From contig NZ_PKFQ01000001.1 in the NCBI RefSeq assembly GCF_002939475.1, forward strand, positions 1,860,001-1,924,000: a stretch of 64,000 bases of DNA. Direction: 5' to 3'. Positions within the stretch are counted from its first letter, which is position 1. Each line of letters begins with the position of its first letter. Positions 25,246 to 34,380 of this stretch are shown one piece after another. Made by a program: the position numbers and the translations under genes. Under the pieces are notes generated by a model that was not told the origin of the DNA, searched no databases, and saw only the letters and a program-made list of their open reading frames with translations. Source of the stretch: Streptomyces cinnamoneus (GTDB taxonomy: Bacteria > Actinomycetota > Actinomycetes > Streptomycetales > Streptomycetaceae).

Positions 25246-26133
25246 TCAACTCCCGGACACCGCGGGGGCGGCCGGAGCGCTGACGTCGAAGCGCTTGGCG
25301 CCGCCCGCAGCCTTGAGCAGTGCAGTGAGCGTACGGGCCTTCACCTCGCCCCGTTCACCACTTCCCCAGACCACCGTCCGACCACCCGTCAGTTCCACGG
25401 TGATGGAGTCGTACGAGCGCACCCGGATGACGAGGGTCTGCCCGCGGATCGCGGCAGGCAGGGCGGCCGCCACGCGGACGGCCTCCTGTTCGAGCCGCTC
25501 GGTGCCGAACCGGCGGGTGCTGGGCGAGTCCTCGGTCTCCAGCACCAGCCGGGGCACGCCCCGGACGGCTTGATCGACTGTGGCGAACCGCACGCCGGAA
25601 CCGTCGATTTCGATGAACTTCCCGGCCTTCTCGAGAAGCGCCTTGGGCTGTCGTTCGGTCACTTTCAGACCGATCGCGTGTGGCCAGGACCGCTCGACGT
25701 CGACCGTCTCGACGCGCCGCAGCCGGGCGCGCAGCCGCTCCTCGATGGCGTCGGTGTCGACCGACGCCAGGGGGTCGCCGAGGGGCACCTCGGCCGCCTC
25801 GCGCACCTCGTCGGCCGTCAGCACCGTGGTGCCGCTGACCTCCACACGGGTGACGCACAGCCAGCCGGAGCCGTAGAGCACCCAGCAGACGCCCGCGCCG
25901 AGGAGGGCGGCCAGCACGGCCCACAGGAGCAGTCTGCGCCGTCCGGCGCGCCGGGAGCGGGCGCCGGAGCCGCGCGGCGCGCCCTTGCGGGGCTTGCCGC
26001 CCGGCCGGCGGGAGCGGGAGGGCAGGAGAGCGGGCCGGGACGCCTTGGGCGACTTCGGCGATCTGGACGACTTGGACGACTTCGACTTCGCGTTCTTCGC
26101 GCCACCGCGCCGGGCGGTCGTCGGTCCGGCCAC
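25246..26133 (-). CDS. ftsQ: Cell-division protein FtsQ
   Basis: FtsQ is the POTRA-containing bitopic scaffold that joins FtsL and its partner into the divisome. The 295-residue protein has a very basic cytoplasmic tail of about 80 residues (many Lys-Ser and Arg-Arg pairs), one membrane helix (LLLWAVLAALLGAGVCWVLY), then the POTRA domain VTRVEVSGTTVLTADEVREA. The beta domain includes RLRRVETVDVERSWPHAIGL and VTERQPKALLEKAGKFIEID. I chose GTG at 26133 (VAGPTTARRGG), 29 bases after murG; the frame is open another 60 codons inside murG. Confidence 0.93.
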   Translation of the reverse strand: MAGPTTARRGGAKNAKSKSSKSSRSPKSPKASRPALLPSRSRRPGGKPRKGAPRGSGARSRRAGRRRLLLWAVLAALLGAGVCWVLYGSGWLCVTRVEVSGTTVLTADEVREAAEVPLGDPLASVDTDAIEERLRARLRRVETVDVERSWPHAIGLKVTERQPKALLEKAGKFIEIDGSGVRFATVDQAVRGVPRLVLETEDSPSTRRFGTERLEQEAVRVAAALPAAIRGQTLVIRVRSYDSITVELTGGRTVVWGSGERGEVKARTLTALLKAAGGAKRFDVSAPAAPAVSGS

Positions 26134-26162
26134 GCTCCTCAAGCCTCCTGCTCTACGGGCGC

Positions 26163-27257
26163 TCAGCCCGCTCTGCGTGCGGCAATCGCCTCGTACACCA
26201 TGCCGACCAGGAGCTCGTCGGCGTCCCGCCGCCCGAACTCCGCGGCGGCGCGGGACATCTCGTACAGCCGGTGCGGGTTGGAGAGCACCGGGAGCACCTG
26301 GCTCTGCACCCACTCCGGGGTCAGCTCGGCGTCGTCGACCAGCAGGCCGCCACCCGCCTTGACCAGCGGCTGGGCGTTGAGCCGCTGCTCGCCGTTGCCG
26401 ATGGGCAGCGGGACGTAGGCCGCCGGGAGGCCGACGGCGGACAGCTCCGCGACGGTCATCGCGCCCGCGCGGCAGAGCATCATGTCGGCCGCGGCGTACG
26501 CGAGGTCCATCCGGTCAACATACGATACCGGGATATAGGGCGGCATTCCGGGCATGTTGTCCGCGTGCGGCAGTTCGTTCTTGGGACCGACCGCGTGCAG
26601 GATCTGGACGCCGGAGCGCTGGAGCAGCGGGGCGACCGCCTGGACGACCTCGTTGAGCCGGCGGGCGCCCTGCGAGCCGCCGGAGACCAGCAGCGTGGGC
26701 AGGTTGGGGTCGAGCCCGAAGGCGGCCCGCGCCTGGGGGCGCATGGCGGCCCGGTCCAGGGTGGCGATGGTGCGGCGCAGCGGGATGCCCACGTAGCGGG
26801 CGTTGCGCAGCTTGCTGTCCGGGGTGCTCACCGCGACCGACGCCGCGTAACGCGAGCCGATCTTGTTGGCGAGGCCGGGGCGGGCGTTGGCCTCGTGGAC
26901 GATGATCGGCACCCCGAGCCGCTTGGCGGCCAGGTAGCCGGGCAGCGCCACGTAGCCGCCGAAGCCGACCACGCAGTCCGCCTGCGTGCGCTCCAGGATC
27001 TGCTCGGCGGCCTTGATGGTGCCGCGCAGCCGCCCGGGGACGGTGATCAGCTCCGGGGTGGGCTTGCGCGGCAGCGGTACGGCGGGGATGAGCCCCAGCT
27101 CATAGCCCCGCTCGGGCACCAGGCGGGTCTCCAGGCCCCGCTCCGTGCCGAGCGCTGTGATCCCCACGGTCGGGTCCTGCCTGCGCAGGGCGTCCGCGAG
27201 GGCGAGCGCGGGCTCGATGTGGCCGGCGGTCCCCCCACCGGCGAGTACGACATGCAC
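26163..27257 (-). CDS. murG: MurG, lipid II-forming GlcNAc transferase
   Basis: MurG adds GlcNAc to lipid I at the cytoplasmic face of the membrane. The 364-residue GT-B enzyme has the glycine loop HVVLAGGGTAGHIEPALALA at the N terminus and GFGGYVALPGYLAAK in the first domain. The UDP-GlcNAc site in the second domain includes LLVSGGSQGARRLNEVV, then VDRMDLAYAAADMMLCRAGA and MTVAELSAVGLPAAYVPLP. It follows ftsW with a 6-base gap, so the two are co-expressed. Confidence 0.97.
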   Translation of the reverse strand: MHVVLAGGGTAGHIEPALALADALRRQDPTVGITALGTERGLETRLVPERGYELGLIPAVPLPRKPTPELITVPGRLRGTIKAAEQILERTQADCVVGFGGYVALPGYLAAKRLGVPIIVHEANARPGLANKIGSRYAASVAVSTPDSKLRNARYVGIPLRRTIATLDRAAMRPQARAAFGLDPNLPTLLVSGGSQGARRLNEVVQAVAPLLQRSGVQILHAVGPKNELPHADNMPGMPPYIPVSYVDRMDLAYAAADMMLCRAGAMTVAELSAVGLPAAYVPLPIGNGEQRLNAQPLVKAGGGLLVDDAELTPEWVQSQVLPVLSNPHRLYEMSRAAAEFGRRDADELLVGMVYEAIAARRAG

Positions 27258-27263
27258 CGAAAT

Positions 27264-28637
27264 TCACCGCTCTCCGGACGGTCGCTTCTTGACGCGCCGT
27301 CTCATCGTCTTCCATCTCACCCCAGGCTGCCGCATGGCCAGCGCCGCCCGTGCACCGGGTTCGTCGCGCGCGAAGGCGATCAGCAGCCCGATGGCGAACA
27401 TGGTCGGCAGCAGGGCGGACCCTCCGTAGGAGAACAGCGGGAGCGGGACACCGGCGATCGGCAGCAGGCCGAGCACCGCACCGATGTTGACCACGGCCTG
27501 GGCCGTGATCCAGGTGGTCACACCTCCCGCGGCGTACCTCACGAAGGGGTCCTCCGTGCGTCCGGCCACGCGGATACCCGCATAGCCTAGAGCCGCGAAC
27601 AGGGCGAGTACCGACAGCGTCCCCGCCAGACCCAGTTCCTCGCCGGTGATGGCGAAGATGAAGTCGGTGTGGGGTTCGGGCAGTTCACCCCATTTCTCCA
27701 CACTCGCCCCGAGGCCGGCGCCGAACCAGCCGCCGTTGGCCAGGGCGTAGATCCCGTGCACGGCCTGCCAGCACTGGTCGTTCACGCCCGGGTCGGTGGC
27801 GCCGATGCACTCCAGGCGGGACATGCGGTTGGCGCTGGTCTTGATGAAGAGCACGGCGAGCACGGCCGTGACGCCGAACACCCCGGAGAACAGCCTGGTG
27901 GGGGCGCCCGCCACCCACAGCAGGCCGAGCAGCACGGCGGTGAGGACGACGGTGGTGCCCATGTCGCCGCCCAGCATGATCAGGCCCAGCAGCAGGAAGG
28001 TGACCGGCACCAGCGGCACCAGCAGGTGCTTCCACTGGGTGAGCAGCTTCTTGGACTGCTTGCGGGCCAGCAGGTCCGCCCCCCACAGCACCAGGGCGAG
28101 CTTGCCGAACTCGCTGGGCTGGAGCTGGAAGGGGCCGCCGAGGGAGATCCAGTTGGTGTTGCCGTTGATCGTCTCGCCGATGCCCGGCACCTGGACCAGG
28201 CACAGCAGGAAGACCGAGCCGGCCAGCAGCGGGTAGGCCAGGGCGCGCAGCAGCCGCACGGGGGTCCTGGCGGCGGCCAGCAGCAGCACGGTGCCGATCG
28301 CGGCGGCCAGCAGCTGCTTGCGGAAGAAGTAGCTGGGGGCCAGCCCGTTCTGGAGGGCCTTGATCTGGGAGGCGGAGTAGACCATCACCAGGCCGAGCAC
28401 GGTGATGAGCAGGGAACCGCCCAGGACCAGGTAGTAGGCGGTCAGCGGGCGGTCCCAGGCGCGCTTGGCGCGCAGCTGGAGGCCGCGCAGGCCGCCGGGG
28501 CCGCCGCGGGGGCGCCGGGGCCCGCCCGGGGTCGCCCGGCCCGCCGGACGGGGGGCACGGGCGGGGCGGGACCGGGCCACGGACCCGCGCAGGGCCGTCC
28601 AGGCGCCGCTCGGCCAGGCGCTCTCGTCCGCGTGCAT
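27264..28637 (-). CDS. ftsW: Septal SEDS peptidoglycan polymerase FtsW
   Basis: FtsW polymerises lipid II into septal glycan together with FtsI. The 457-residue protein has a basic, Pro/Arg/Gly-rich cytoplasmic tail of about 65 residues and then about ten membrane helices, starting LTAYYLVLGGSLLITVLGLV. SEDS landmarks are VMVYSAS, GGPFQLQPSEFGKLALVLW, GLIMLGGDMGTTVVLT and ALANGGWFGAGLGAS; FIFAITGEELG and VPLPLFSYGGSALL are near the end. The tail is unusual in length compared with E. coli but common in actinobacteria. Confidence 0.96.
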   Translation of the reverse strand: MHADESAWPSGAWTALRGSVARSRPARAPRPAGRATPGGPRRPRGGPGGLRGLQLRAKRAWDRPLTAYYLVLGGSLLITVLGLVMVYSASQIKALQNGLAPSYFFRKQLLAAAIGTVLLLAAARTPVRLLRALAYPLLAGSVFLLCLVQVPGIGETINGNTNWISLGGPFQLQPSEFGKLALVLWGADLLARKQSKKLLTQWKHLLVPLVPVTFLLLGLIMLGGDMGTTVVLTAVLLGLLWVAGAPTRLFSGVFGVTAVLAVLFIKTSANRMSRLECIGATDPGVNDQCWQAVHGIYALANGGWFGAGLGASVEKWGELPEPHTDFIFAITGEELGLAGTLSVLALFAALGYAGIRVAGRTEDPFVRYAAGGVTTWITAQAVVNIGAVLGLLPIAGVPLPLFSYGGSALLPTMFAIGLLIAFARDEPGARAALAMRQPGVRWKTMRRRVKKRPSGER

Positions 28638-28695
28638 CCGGGTGTCCCCTCCGCTTGAGTCCCGCGCCGCCGGCCCGCGCCGAGGGGGGCGGCGG

Positions 28696-30135
28696 CTACT
28701 CGTCCGCGCCGCGGCCGGTTTCCAGGGCCCGTACCGCCTCGGCGAAGGCCTCGCCGCGCTTGTTGTAGTTGGTGAACATGTCCATCGAGGCGCAGGCCGG
28801 GGCCATCAGCACGGTGTCCCCGGGACCGGCGAGCCGGGCCGCCTCCCGGACCGCCGCCGCCATCGCCCCAGTGTCGGTCCGGTCGAGGTCCACGACCGGG
28901 ACATCCGGGGCGTGTCGCGCCAGCGCCTCCCTGATCAGCGCCCGGTCGGCCCCGATCAGGACGACGCCGCGCAGCCGCTTCGCGGAGGCGGTGACCAGCT
29001 CGTCGAAGGTGGCGCCCTTGGCGAGGCCGCCCGCGATCCACACGATCGACTCGTAGGTCGCGAGCGAGGCCTGGGCGGCGTGGGGGTTGGTGGCCTTGGA
29101 GTCGTCCACGTAGACGACGTCGTCGACCTCCGCGACGTGCGCGATGCGGTGGGCGTCCGGGCGGAAGGCGCGCAGGCCGTCGCGGACCGCCTCGGGGGGC
29201 ACGCCGAAGGCACGGGCCAGGGCGGCCGCGGCCAGGGCGTTGGCGATGTTGTGCGGGGCCGCCGGGCCGGCGGAGGGCGCGATGTCGGCGACCTCGGCCA
29301 GCTCCTGGGCCTGCTGCTGGCGGTTCTCGACGAACGCCCGGTCGACGAGGAGGCCCTCGACGACGCCCAGCATGGAGGGGCCGGGGGCACCGAGGGTGAA
29401 GCCGATGGCGCGGCAGCCCTCCTCCACGTCGGCCTCGCGGACCAGGTGCTCGGTGCGCGGGTCCTCGACGTTGTAGACGCATGCGACGGTGTTGCCCTCG
29501 TAGATGCGGCCCTTGTCGGCGGCGTACGCGCGCATGGAGCCGTGCCAGTCGAGGTGGTCGGGCGCGACGTTGAGGACGGCCGCGGAGTGGGCGCGCAGCG
29601 AGGGCGCCCAGTGCAGCTGGTAGCTGGAGAGCTCGACGGCGAGCACGTCGTGGGGCTGGTCGCCGAGGACCACGTCGATGATCGGCGTGCCGATGTTGCC
29701 CACGGCGGCCGTGCGCAGCCCGGCGGCCTCCAGGATGGAGGCGAGCATCTGCACGGTGGTGGTCTTGCCGTTGGTGCCGGTGACCGCGAGCCAGGGCGCG
29801 GCGTCCTCGCCGCGCAGCCGCCAGGCGATCTCGACGTCGCCCACGACGTCGACGCCCGCCTCGGCGGCTGCCGCGAAGAGCGGGCTCTCCGGCTTCCAGC
29901 CGGGCGAGGTGACGACCAGGTCGGTGCCCTCGGGGAGGGTGTCGGCGTCGCCGAGGCGGACGGCGACCCCCTGGTCCGTGAGGACCCGGGCCCGCTCCCG
30001 CAGCGCCGGGCCGTCACCGCCGTCGACGACGGTGACCCGGGCGCCGAGGCCGGCCAGGGCGCGGGCGGCGCTGACGCCGCTCACCCCGAGGCCGGCGACG
30101 GTGATGTGCTTGCCGTGGAACTCTGCGGGGCTCAC
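28696..30135 (-). CDS. murD: UDP-MurNAc-L-alanine:D-glutamate ligase
   Basis: MurD adds D-Glu to UDP-MurNAc-L-Ala using ATP. The 479-residue protein has the nucleotide fold [18 protein letters not shown] at its start, the ATP loop [40 protein letters not shown] and [11 protein letters not shown], all standard. GTG at 30135 overlaps the mraY stop (GTGA); an ATG five codons upstream in frame is an alternative. The long open frame further upstream lies in mraY and is a shadow. Confidence 0.97.
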   Translation of the reverse strand: MSPAEFHGKHITVAGLGVSGVSAARALAGLGARVTVVDGGDGPALRERARVLTDQGVAVRLGDADTLPEGTDLVVTSPGWKPESPLFAAAAEAGVDVVGDVEIAWRLRGEDAAPWLAVTGTNGKTTTVQMLASILEAAGLRTAAVGNIGTPIIDVVLGDQPHDVLAVELSSYQLHWAPSLRAHSAAVLNVAPDHLDWHGSMRAYAADKGRIYEGNTVACVYNVEDPRTEHLVREADVEEGCRAIGFTLGAPGPSMLGVVEGLLVDRAFVENRQQQAQELAEVADIAPSAGPAAPHNIANALAAAALARAFGVPPEAVRDGLRAFRPDAHRIAHVAEVDDVVYVDDSKATNPHAAQASLATYESIVWIAGGLAKGATFDELVTASAKRLRGVVLIGADRALIREALARHAPDVPVVDLDRTDTGAMAAAVREAARLAGPGDTVLMAPACASMDMFTNYNKRGEAFAEAVRALETGRGADE

Positions 30136-31196
30136 TTGATGGCCAACCATCCGGCGTAGAAGATTCCGAGCCCGACGGCCACGCACAGACCCTGGATGAT
30201 CCAGAACCGGACCACGACCAGGACCTCGCTCCACCCCTTGAGTTCGAAGTGGTGCTGGAGCGGAGCCATCCGGAAGACGCGCTTCCCGGTCAGGCGGAAG
30301 GAGCCGACCTGGATGATCACGGACATGGTGATCAGCACGAACAGGCCGCCGAGGAGCGCGAGCAGCAGCTCCGTGCGGGAGCAGATCGCCAGGCCCGCGA
30401 GGGCGCCGCCGAGGGCCAGCGAGCCGGTGTCGCCCATGAAGATCTTGGCGGGCGAGGTGTTCCACCACAGGAAGCCGAAGCAGGAGCCCATCAGGGCCGA
30501 GGCGACGACGGCGAGGTCGAGCGGGTCCCGCACCTCGTAACAGCCCGCGCCCGCGGTCAGCGGGTTGGCGCAGGACTGGCCGTGCTGCCAGGTGCCGATG
30601 AAGACGTAGGCGCCGAAGACCATCACGGAGGCGCCGGTGGCCAGGCCGTCGAGGCCGTCGGTGAGGTTCACGCCGTTCGACATCGCGAGGATCATGAACA
30701 GCGCCCAGACCACGAAGATCACGGGGCCGACGGACCAGCCGAAGTCCTGGGTGAAGGACAGCCGCGTGGAGGCCGGGGTCTGGCCCCGGGTGTCGGAGAA
30801 CTGGAGCGCCAGCACGGCGAAGGCGATGCCGACGATCAGCTGGCCGGCCATCTTCGCCTTGGCCCGCAGGCCCAGGCTCCGCTGCTTGACGATCTTGATG
30901 TAGTCGTCGAGGAAGCCGACCAGGCCCATGCCCGCCGTCAGGAACAGCACCAGCAGACCCGAGGTGGTCGGCTCCCTGCTGGTGATCACCTTGGTCGCCG
31001 CGTACGCGATGAGCGTGGCGAGGATGAAGGCGATGCCGCCCATGGTGGGCGTGCCCTTCTTCCCGGCGTGGCCGCGGGGGCCGTCGTCACGGATGAACTG
31101 GCCGTAGCCCTTGCGGGCGAGGAACTTGATCAGCAGCGGGGTGCCGATGAGGGTCAGGAACAGACCGATGACACCCGCGAAGAGGATCTGGTTCAT
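30132..31196 (-). CDS. mraY: Phospho-MurNAc-pentapeptide transferase MraY
   Basis: MraY makes lipid I by transfer of phospho-MurNAc-pentapeptide to undecaprenyl phosphate. The 354-residue polytopic protein has the family blocks [53 protein letters not shown] and [19 protein letters not shown], the DxxDD-like aspartates being in FLDDY and NLTDGLDG. The C-terminal [10 protein letters not shown] block carries the conserved histidines. Its ATG shares one base with the murF stop (TGATG). Confidence 0.98.
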   Translation of the reverse strand: MNQILFAGVIGLFLTLIGTPLLIKFLARKGYGQFIRDDGPRGHAGKKGTPTMGGIAFILATLIAYAATKVITSREPTTSGLLVLFLTAGMGLVGFLDDYIKIVKQRSLGLRAKAKMAGQLIVGIAFAVLALQFSDTRGQTPASTRLSFTQDFGWSVGPVIFVVWALFMILAMSNGVNLTDGLDGLATGASVMVFGAYVFIGTWQHGQSCANPLTAGAGCYEVRDPLDLAVVASALMGSCFGFLWWNTSPAKIFMGDTGSLALGGALAGLAICSRTELLLALLGGLFVLITMSVIIQVGSFRLTGKRVFRMAPLQHHFELKGWSEVLVVVRFWIIQGLCVAVGLGIFYAGWLAIK

Positions 31197-32617
31197 CAGC
31201 CGGCGACCTCACCGTCGAGAGCGAGCAGCTGCTCGGCCACCCGCTCCAGCCCCACCGACCTGGACGCCTTCACCAGTACGACGTCTCCCGGACGCAGCTC
31301 GCTGCGCAACAGGTCGACCGCCGCCTGCGCGTCGGACACGTGCACCGACTCCTCACCCCACGAACCCTCGTTATAGGCGCCCATCCGCAGCCAGGCCGCT
31401 TCCCTGCCCCCGACTGCCACGAGCTTGCTGACGTTGAGCCGGACGGCGAGCCGTCCGACAGCGTCGTGCTCGGCGAGTGACTCCTCGCCCAGCTCGGCCA
31501 TCCGACCGAGTACTGCCCACGTACGCCCGCCCCTAGCCTGTGCGGCTTCGCCCATCGCGACCAGCGCGCGCAGCGCGGCTCGCATGGACTCGGGGTTCGC
31601 GTTGTAGGCGTCGTTGACGATCGTCACGCCGTCCGCGCGCTCGGTGACCTCCATCCGCCAGCGCGAGAGCTGGCCCGCCCCGGAGAGCGCGGAGGCGATC
31701 TCCGACACGGGCATGCCCAGCTCATGGGCGACGGCGGCGGCGGCGAGCGCGTTCGACACGTGGTGCTCACCGTACAACCGCATGGTCACGTTTCCGCACC
31801 CGGTGGGTGTGTGAAGCGTGAACGAGGGCCGCCCCAGGGCGTCCAGGCGGACGTCCTCGGCACGGACGTGCGCGTCGGCGGCCTCTCCGAAGAGGACCGT
31901 ACGGGCCTTGGTGCGCGCGCTCATGGCGCGCACCAGCGGGTCGTCGGCGTTGAGCACGGCGATGCCGCCGTCGGCCTCGCCGGGGAGGGACTCGACGAGC
32001 TCCCCCTTGGCCTGCGCGATCTGCTCGCGGCCGCCGAACTCGCCCAGGTGGGCGGTGCCGACGTTGAGCACGACGCCGATGCGCGGCGGGGTCAGCTCGG
32101 TCAGGTAGCGGATGTGGCCGATGCCGCGGGCGCCCATCTCCAGCACCAGGTGCCGGGTGCCGGCGTCGGCGCGCAGCGCGGTCAGCGGCAGCCCGATCTC
32201 GTTGTTGAGGGAGCCGGGGGTCCACACCGTGGGGCCGATGCCGGTCAGCAGCTGGGCGACCAGGTCCTTGGTGCTGGTCTTGCCGGCGGAGCCGGTCAGC
32301 GCCACGACGGTGGTGCCGAGCCGCTCCACGACGGCGCGGGCGAGCTTGCCGAGGGCCGCGACGACGTCGTCCACCACGACGGCGGGGACGCCGACGGGCC
32401 GGGAGGCCAGCACGGCCGTGGCGCCGGCGGCGACGGCCCGTTCGGCGAAGTCGTGGCCGTCGACGTGCTCGCCGGCGAAGGCGGCGAAGAGGCTGCCGGG
32501 CCGCACCTCACGGGAGTCGATGACGACCGGACCCGTGACGGTGAGCCCCGGGTCCGGTATGTCGTGCTGCTGCCCGCCGACGATGGCGGCGACGTCGGCG
32601 AGGGAGAGTGCGATCAC
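31196..32617 (-). CDS. murF: UDP-MurNAc-tripeptide:D-Ala-D-Ala ligase
   Basis: MurF adds D-Ala-D-Ala to the tripeptide precursor. The 473-residue protein shows the N-terminal uridine-binding block [27 protein letters not shown], the ATP loop [20 protein letters not shown], and then [23 protein letters not shown], and [15 protein letters not shown] in the C-terminal half. The first catalytic region has [10 protein letters not shown] in place of the commoner GTNGKT, as usual for MurF. It is separated from murE by 65 bases, one of the wider gaps in this part of the cluster. Confidence 0.97.
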   Translation of the reverse strand: MIALSLADVAAIVGGQQHDIPDPGLTVTGPVVIDSREVRPGSLFAAFAGEHVDGHDFAERAVAAGATAVLASRPVGVPAVVVDDVVAALGKLARAVVERLGTTVVALTGSAGKTSTKDLVAQLLTGIGPTVWTPGSLNNEIGLPLTALRADAGTRHLVLEMGARGIGHIRYLTELTPPRIGVVLNVGTAHLGEFGGREQIAQAKGELVESLPGEADGGIAVLNADDPLVRAMSARTKARTVLFGEAADAHVRAEDVRLDALGRPSFTLHTPTGCGNVTMRLYGEHHVSNALAAAAVAHELGMPVSEIASALSGAGQLSRWRMEVTERADGVTIVNDAYNANPESMRAALRALVAMGEAAQARGGRTWAVLGRMAELGEESLAEHDAVGRLAVRLNVSKLVAVGGREAAWLRMGAYNEGSWGEESVHVSDAQAAVDLLRSELRPGDVVLVKASRSVGLERVAEQLLALDGEVAG

Positions 32618-32682
32618 CGGTGGTCACCTCCGGCCGTTCGGGAGAGCTTCCGGGGGGAGGGTTGTGCGCGCATGGCGGTCTG

Positions 32683-34380
32683 TCATCCCTGGTCGTTCCG
32701 GTGCTTGGTCGACGAGCGCGCGCGCTCGGCCTCGATGGCCTCGCGCAGCACCCGGCGGTCGTCGAAGGGGCGTACCACTCCGGCGACGTCCTGGCCCTGT
32801 TCGTGGCCCTTGCCGAGGACCAGGACGGTGTCACCGGGTTCGGCGCGGGCGACGGCGGCGGCGATGGCGGCGGCACGGTCCTCCAGCAGGAGGACGGTGC
32901 CGCGCTCGGCGGGGGGCACCTCGACGGCGCCCGAGAGCATGGTGGCGAGGATCGCGAGGGGATCCTCGGAGCGGGGGTTGTCGGACGTCAGCACGGCCGT
33001 GTCGGCCAGCCGGGCCAGGGCGCGGCCCATCGGCGCCCGCTTGGTGGTGTCACGGTCGCCGCCGCAGCCGAGCACGGCGTGCACCCGGCCCGTGCCGACC
33101 TCGCGCAGGGCGCGGAGAACCGATTCGACGGCGTCCGTCTTGTGCGCGTAGTCGACCACGGCCAGGTAGGGCTGGCCCGCGTCGACGCGCTCCAGGCGGC
33201 CGGGCACGCCGGGGACGGCCGCGACGCCGTCGGCGGCGGCCTGCGGGTCGGCGCCCGCGGCGACGAGCGCGACGATGGCGGCGAGCGCGTTGGCGACGTT
33301 GAACGGGCCGGCGAGCGGCGCCCGGGCGGTCACGGACCGGCCCTCGGGGCCCAGGACGGTGAAGGTGGAGTCGAACGGGCCGATCTCCACGTCCACCGCG
33401 CGCCAGTCGGCGTCCTCGCGGCCCTCGGCGGAGAAGGTGACGACGGGGACCTCGGACTCGCCGCGGGCGAGGCGCCGGCCGTACTCGTCGTCGAGGTTCA
33501 CCACGCCCAGGCGGCTGCGCTCCTTGGTGAACAGCTCGGCCTTGGCGGCGAAGTAGTCCTCCATGCCCGAGTGGAACTCCATGTGCTCCGGGCTGAGGTT
33601 GTTGAAGACGGCGACGTCGAAGACGCAGCCGTCGACGCGGCCGAGGCGCAGGGCGTGGCTGGAGACCTCCATGGCCACCGAGCGGACGCCGCGCTCGCGC
33701 ATGACGGCGAAGAGCGCCTGGAGGTCCGTGGCCTCGGGGGTGGTGCGCTCCGACTTCAGCGCCTCGTCACCGATGCGGGACTCGACGGTGCCGATGAGGC
33801 CCGTCGGTCCGGCCAGGGCCCGCAGGCCCCCCTCGATGAGGTAGGCGGTGGTGGTCTTGCCGGAGGTCCCGGTGATGCCGATCTGGAGCAGGTCGGCGCC
33901 GGGGTCGCCGTAGACGGCGGCGGCGAGGGCGCCCATGTGGCCGCGCGGGTCGTCGACGACCAGCACGGGCAGGCCGGTGGCGGCGGCGCGCTCGGCGCCC
34001 GCCGGGTCGGTCAGCACGGCGACGGCGCCGAGGCCCGCGGCCTGGGCGGCGAAGTCGGCGCCGTGGAAGCGGGCGCCGGGCAGGGCCGCGTAGACGTCGC
34101 CGGGGCGGACGGCCCGCGAGTCGTGGGTGATGCCGGTGGCGGCGGCCTCGGCACCCTGCGGCGCGGGAATGCCCAGCTGACCGGCCAGCTCCGCGAGGGG
34201 CACGGGGCGGACCTGGGTGGGGCGGGGCGCTCCCGGCGTCACGACGGGCGTGTCCTTGGGAGGGTTGGGGGACTGATCAGCGTGGGGCACGGCGGTGAGC
34301 GTACCGGGCGCACCCTCCTCGTCGCGAAGCGAGGGGCGTGCCGGGCCGTGGTTCCCCGGACCGGGAGTGATCGTCGTCAC
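32683..34380 (-). CDS. murE: UDP-MurNAc-tripeptide synthetase MurE
   Basis: MurE adds the third stem residue; in Streptomyces this is LL-diaminopimelate (known for the genus, not read from sequence). From the GTG at 34380, which overlaps the ftsI stop, the product is 565 residues. The Mur N-domain starts only near residue 60 (PLAELAGQL). The ATP loop GTSGKTTT is residues 171-178; THDSRAVRPGDVYAALPG and ATDLQALFAVM, VAMEVSSHAL, FNNLSPEHMEFHSGMEDYF, DNPRSEDPLAI and GKGHEQGQ follow. The roughly 55-residue Pro-rich N-terminal stretch is longer than usual; a downstream start is possible. Confidence 0.94.
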   Translation of the reverse strand: MTTITPGPGNHGPARPSLRDEEGAPGTLTAVPHADQSPNPPKDTPVVTPGAPRPTQVRPVPLAELAGQLGIPAPQGAEAAATGITHDSRAVRPGDVYAALPGARFHGADFAAQAAGLGAVAVLTDPAGAERAAATGLPVLVVDDPRGHMGALAAAVYGDPGADLLQIGITGTSGKTTTAYLIEGGLRALAGPTGLIGTVESRIGDEALKSERTTPEATDLQALFAVMRERGVRSVAMEVSSHALRLGRVDGCVFDVAVFNNLSPEHMEFHSGMEDYFAAKAELFTKERSRLGVVNLDDEYGRRLARGESEVPVVTFSAEGREDADWRAVDVEIGPFDSTFTVLGPEGRSVTARAPLAGPFNVANALAAIVALVAAGADPQAAADGVAAVPGVPGRLERVDAGQPYLAVVDYAHKTDAVESVLRALREVGTGRVHAVLGCGGDRDTTKRAPMGRALARLADTAVLTSDNPRSEDPLAILATMLSGAVEVPPAERGTVLLLEDRAAAIAAAVARAEPGDTVLVLGKGHEQGQDVAGVVRPFDDRRVLREAIEAERARSSTKHRNDQG

